Source: Xanthomonas sp. GPE 39
GTDB taxonomy: Bacteria > Pseudomonadota > Gammaproteobacteria > Xanthomonadales > Xanthomonadaceae
DNA: 64,000 nucleotides
NCBI RefSeq assembly: GCF_000963005.1
Contig: NZ_JZHZ01000007.1
Coordinates: 1,818,848 to 1,882,847 of the forward strand
Reading direction: 5' to 3'
In this document: in pieces, positions 61,196-64,000 of the stretch
How positions within the stretch are numbered: position 1 is the stretch's first letter
How the letters are laid out: every line of letters begins with the position of its first letter
Translations under genes and position numbers: made by a program
Notes under the pieces: generated by a model
Told to the model about the DNA's origin: nothing
The model's input: the letters and a program-made list of their open reading frames with translations, nothing else
The model's database searches: none

Positions 61196-61912
61196 TCAGT
61201 CGAGCAAGTCGCGCAATCGGTAGGCCGCCGGCGCGCGTCCCGGCAGGCGTGTGGCGGCATGTAACGCGCCACGGGCGAAGATGTCGCGATTAGTCGCGCG
61301 GTGCAGCAGCTCCACCCGCTCGCCAAGGCCGGTGAACTGCACCAGATGCTCACCGACGATGTCGCCGGCGCGCAGGCTGGCATAGTGCGGGGTCGCACCG
61401 CCGTGTGCGGCTGCCTCGCCCAGGGTGAGCGCGGTGCCTGAAGGTGCATCCTGTTTATGCACATGATGGGATTCGACGATATCGCAATCCCAGCCGGGCA
61501 ACGCCGCGGCGGCACGCTCCACCAGTTCGTTCAACACCGCAACGCCAAGGCTGAAGTTCGACGCCCAGATCAGCGCGATGCGCTCGGCCGCGGCCGCCAA
61601 CGCCTGCCGCTGTGTCGCGTCCAGGCCGGTGGTCCCCGACACCAGCGCCGCGCCACGCGCCACGCACAGTGCCAGGACCGGATCAAAGCCCTCCGGCAGG
61701 CTGAAATCGATCGCCACATCGAACTCGGGCACGCCATTGAGTTCGGCCGCGGCGAAGTACGGCACGCCATCGATCACCCGCTGCGCCGGTGTTCGCCGCA
61801 GCACCGCAGCCACCACCTGTACCGCCGTATCCTGCGCCGCCAGACGCAACAACGCCTGGCCCATGCGGCCAGACGCACCATGAATCAACACACGCAACGG
61901 AGAAGTCGTCAT
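61196..61912 (-). CDS. dapB: 4-Hydroxy-tetrahydrodipicolinate reductase
   Basis: NAD(P)H-dependent step of lysine and diaminopimelate synthesis. 238 residues. Rossmann motif HGASGRMGQALL at the N-terminus and catalytic-site segment VESHHVHKQDAPSGTALTLG. The family has the active-site His-His-x-x-K in this stretch. A conserved xanthomonad neighbour of carA. It is somewhat shorter than the E. coli enzyme (273). Confidence 0.95.
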   Translation of the reverse strand: MTTSPLRVLIHGASGRMGQALLRLAAQDTAVQVVAAVLRRTPAQRVIDGVPYFAAAELNGVPEFDVAIDFSLPEGFDPVLALCVARGAALVSGTTGLDATQRQALAAAAERIALIWASNFSLGVAVLNELVERAAAALPGWDCDIVESHHVHKQDAPSGTALTLGEAAAHGGATPHYASLRAGDIVGEHLVQFTGLGERVELLHRATNRDIFARGALHAATRLPGRAPAAYRLRDLLD

Positions 61913-62108
61913 CCGCCAAGGCTAGCGGTTTGCAGCAGAACACAACAGAGGGAAAATCAAAAACCATCGCATCCGATGCGAAACGCCGACCAGCGCACCG
62001 CGCACGCAACGATGGATGAAGGATGCAGAACGCCGTCATCGACATCGCATCGCCCCGCACAGACGGGCGCGTCTGCACATGACACGCCGTTGACCGACGC
62101 AGCGAGTC

Positions 62109-62363
62109 TCAATGTCGACGCGGTGGCGCGGGACCGCAGTTATCGCAACCGCCACATCCCCCCGCGCCAACGCTGGGCGGCGGTGCGATCGCCCGCCCCA
62201 AAGACTGCAACCACACCGGGCGAGCCGGCCGCAGCAATACCCGCGCCAGCGCACCGCGCAACCAACGCACGCTGCTGGGGAATTGTTTCTTCAATACCAC
62301 CCAGGCACTCACCAGCACCGCCAGCGCGATCAGCAGATACTGCAGCAGCAACGAGGCACTCAT
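62109..62363 (-). CDS. Small single-pass membrane protein with Cys-rich tail next to feoB
   Basis: 84 residues. One hydrophobic helix (about residues 5-25), a basic Arg-rich middle, and a C-terminal GGCGGCDNCG cluster that could bind iron or an iron-sulfur centre. It starts one base after the feoB stop, so it is co-transcribed with feoB and sits where FeoC or other accessory proteins are often found. It is not FeoC by sequence. Function unknown; a role in ferrous iron uptake is an inference from position and Cys content. Confidence 0.7.
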   Translation of the reverse strand: MSASLLLQYLLIALAVLVSAWVVLKKQFPSSVRWLRGALARVLLRPARPVWLQSLGRAIAPPPSVGAGGCGGCDNCGPAPPRRH

Positions 62364-62364
62364 C

Positions 62365-64000
62365 TCACCCCCCTCCCAACGCCACGACGACCTGGTAGGT
62401 GATGAGCGAGGCCAGATAGGCCAACGCGAACAGGTAGCACGCCGCGATGCTCATCTGCTTCCACGAATTGGTCTCGCGCTTGATCGTGGCCAGGGTGGAA
62501 ATGCACATCGGCGCGTAGATGTACCAGGCCAACAGGGATAACGCGGTGGCCAGCGACCAGCCATTGCCGATCAACGGTGCCAGCGCCTGCGCGGCGGCAG
62601 CGTCGTCGCTGGCGGACAACGCATACACCGTCGCCAGCGACGACACCGCCACCTCGCGTGCGGCCAGCCCCGGGATCAGCGCGATACAGATCTGCCAATT
62701 GAAGCCCAGCGGCGCGAACACCACGGCCATCGCATGGCCGATGCGCCCGGCGAAGCTGTAATCGATCATCGGCATGGTCGCATTGGCCGGTGCTGCCGGG
62801 AAATTCAATAGAAACCACAGCAGGATGGTCAGCGCCAGGATGATGCCGCCCACGCGCTTGAGAAAGATCGCCGCACGCTCCCACAGACCCAGCCCCAGGT
62901 CGCGCAGGCGCGGAACGCGGTACGAAGGCAGCTCCAGCAACAGCGGATGCTCGCCCCTATCGCGGCGCCATTTCTTCATCGCCCAGGAGACTCCCAGGCC
63001 ACTGACGATGGCGGCCACGTACAAGCCGAACAGCACCAACCCCTGCCGATTGAACACCCCCCAGACCTGCTGTTGCGGCACGAACGCGGCGATCAGCAGC
63101 GTGTACACCGGCAGCCGCGCCGAGCAGGTCATCAATGGCGCCACGAGAATGGTGGCCAGGCGGTCGCGCGGGTCCTGGATACTGCGCGTGGACATGATGC
63201 CCGGCACCGCGCAGGCGAAACTTGAAAGCAGCGGGATGAACGAGCGTCCAGACAATCCCGCTGCCGACATCATGCGATCGAGCAAAAACGCCGCGCGCGG
63301 CAAGTAGCCGGATTCTTCCAGCACCAAAATGAAGCCGCACAAGATCAGGATCTGCGGCAAAAACACCACCACGCCGCCTATCCCGGCAATGACGCCATCC
63401 ACCACCAAGCTGTTCAGCGGCCCGGCCGGCATGGCCGCGCCCACCCAGGCGCCGAGTGCATTGCTGGCGTCTTCGATCAAATCCATCAGCGGCTTGGCCC
63501 AGGCGAACACTGCCTGGAAGATCAGGAACATCACCAGTACCAAGGTCAGCAACCCGACGACCGGATGCAGCAGCCAGCGATCCAGCGCGTCGTCGATACG
63601 CGCCGTGCGGCTGGGCATCGTCACCGCACGCGCAAGGATGCTGCGCACCTGATCGTGATCGTCGCCGCGCGCATCGACCGACGCCACCACGGGCGGCAAC
63701 GCCGGTGCCAGCGTATCCAGGTATTGGACCAACGCACGTGCGCCGTGGCGACGCACCGCCACGGTTTCGATCACCGGCACGCCCAGCGCCTGCTCCAGTG
63801 CCTGGCGGTCGATACCGATACCACGGCGCTGCGCGGCGTCGACCATATTCAGCGCCACCAGCATCGGCTTGCCCAGCGCGCGCAATTCCAATGCGAAACG
63901 CAAGTGCAGGCGCAGGTTGGTCGCATCGACCACGCACACCAGGACATCCGGCGCCGGCTCGCCTGGGTAAAAGCCACGGCACAGATCGCGGGTGATGGCT
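62365..64000 (-). CDS. feoB: Ferrous iron transporter FeoB (C-terminal part, cut by window end)
   Basis: Inner-membrane Fe(II) permease. The window holds the last 544 residues; the frame stays open to the window edge (about codon position 63999), where ITRDLCRGFYPGE and LVCVVDATNLRLHL belong to the GTP-binding domain, with NMVDAAQRRG as the base-recognition loop. The helical GDI domain and a long polytopic core follow, with Gate motifs LSSFACAVPGIMSTRSI and LVAPLMTCSARLPVY. The N-terminal G1-G2 motifs lie outside. It is followed one base later by the small Cys-rich protein. Confidence 0.95.
   Translation of the reverse strand, partial: AITRDLCRGFYPGEPAPDVLVCVVDATNLRLHLRFALELRALGKPMLVALNMVDAAQRRGIGIDRQALEQALGVPVIETVAVRRHGARALVQYLDTLAPALPPVVASVDARGDDHDQVRSILARAVTMPSRTARIDDALDRWLLHPVVGLLTLVLVMFLIFQAVFAWAKPLMDLIEDASNALGAWVGAAMPAGPLNSLVVDGVIAGIGGVVVFLPQILILCGFILVLEESGYLPRAAFLLDRMMSAAGLSGRSFIPLLSSFACAVPGIMSTRSIQDPRDRLATILVAPLMTCSARLPVYTLLIAAFVPQQQVWGVFNRQGLVLFGLYVAAIVSGLGVSWAMKKWRRDRGEHPLLLELPSYRVPRLRDLGLGLWERAAIFLKRVGGIILALTILLWFLLNFPAAPANATMPMIDYSFAGRIGHAMAVVFAPLGFNWQICIALIPGLAAREVAVSSLATVYALSASDDAAAAQALAPLIGNGWSLATALSLLAWYIYAPMCISTLATIKRETNSWKQMSIAACYLFALAYLASLITYQVVVALGGG

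Overview
The window is chromosomal DNA from a GC-rich gammaproteobacterium of the Xanthomonas/Xylella group. The evidence is the DSF quorum-sensing block (rpfB, rpfF, rpfC, rpfG, and rpfE beside recJ/greA/carAB), a kynurenine-pathway block, a methionine synthase split over two genes, and the large NAD-dependent glutamate dehydrogenase. The absence of rpfH between rpfG and rpfC and the moderate GC fit a reduced-genome lineage such as X. albilineans better than X. campestris. That species guess is inference.

Layout. 1-5.3 kb (+): 3-hydroxyanthranilate dioxygenase (cut by the window edge), a FUSC membrane protein, kynureninase and kynurenine 3-monooxygenase, the tryptophan-to-quinolinate route. 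5.5-8.2 kb (+): exonuclease I and two DUF proteins. 8.3-15.5 kb (-): 5'-nucleotidase, NAD kinase and NAD-glutamate dehydrogenase. 15.9-20.4 kb (+): RND efflux adaptor and pump, ended by a strong bidirectional terminator. 20.5-21.6 kb (-): acyl-CoA dehydrogenase. 21.7-26.8 kb (+): ArsR-methyltransferase (SahR-like) regulator with a 32-bp palindrome at its start, then both metH halves. 27.2-33.5 kb (+): six overlapping genes, a two-component system plus a complete ABC-type tripartite exporter.

33.7-42.5 kb holds ten genes in four facing transcription units: alpha/beta hydrolase, two small SMR-type transporters, DegT aminotransferase, arginase-fold protein, GNAT/FemAB-like transferase, acyl carrier protein, beta-ketoacyl synthase, class III aminotransferase and HAD phosphatase. 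Together they look like an unassigned small biosynthetic pathway.

42.86-43.17 kb (-): a tRNA-Leu(UAA) gene interrupted in its anticodon loop by a 226-nt group I intron of the cyanobacterial tRNA-Leu type. It is followed by about 1.1 kb of decayed accessory DNA (hemagglutinin-like and SymE-like remnants).

44.3-50.4 kb: the DSF system, with rpfB-rpfF (+) facing rpfG-rpfC (-). 50.5-64 kb (all -): lysS, prfB with its programmed +1 frameshift, recJ, rpfE, greA, carB, carA, dapB, a small Cys-rich membrane protein and the C-terminal part of feoB. No rRNA, CRISPR array, intact insertion sequence or integrase was found.
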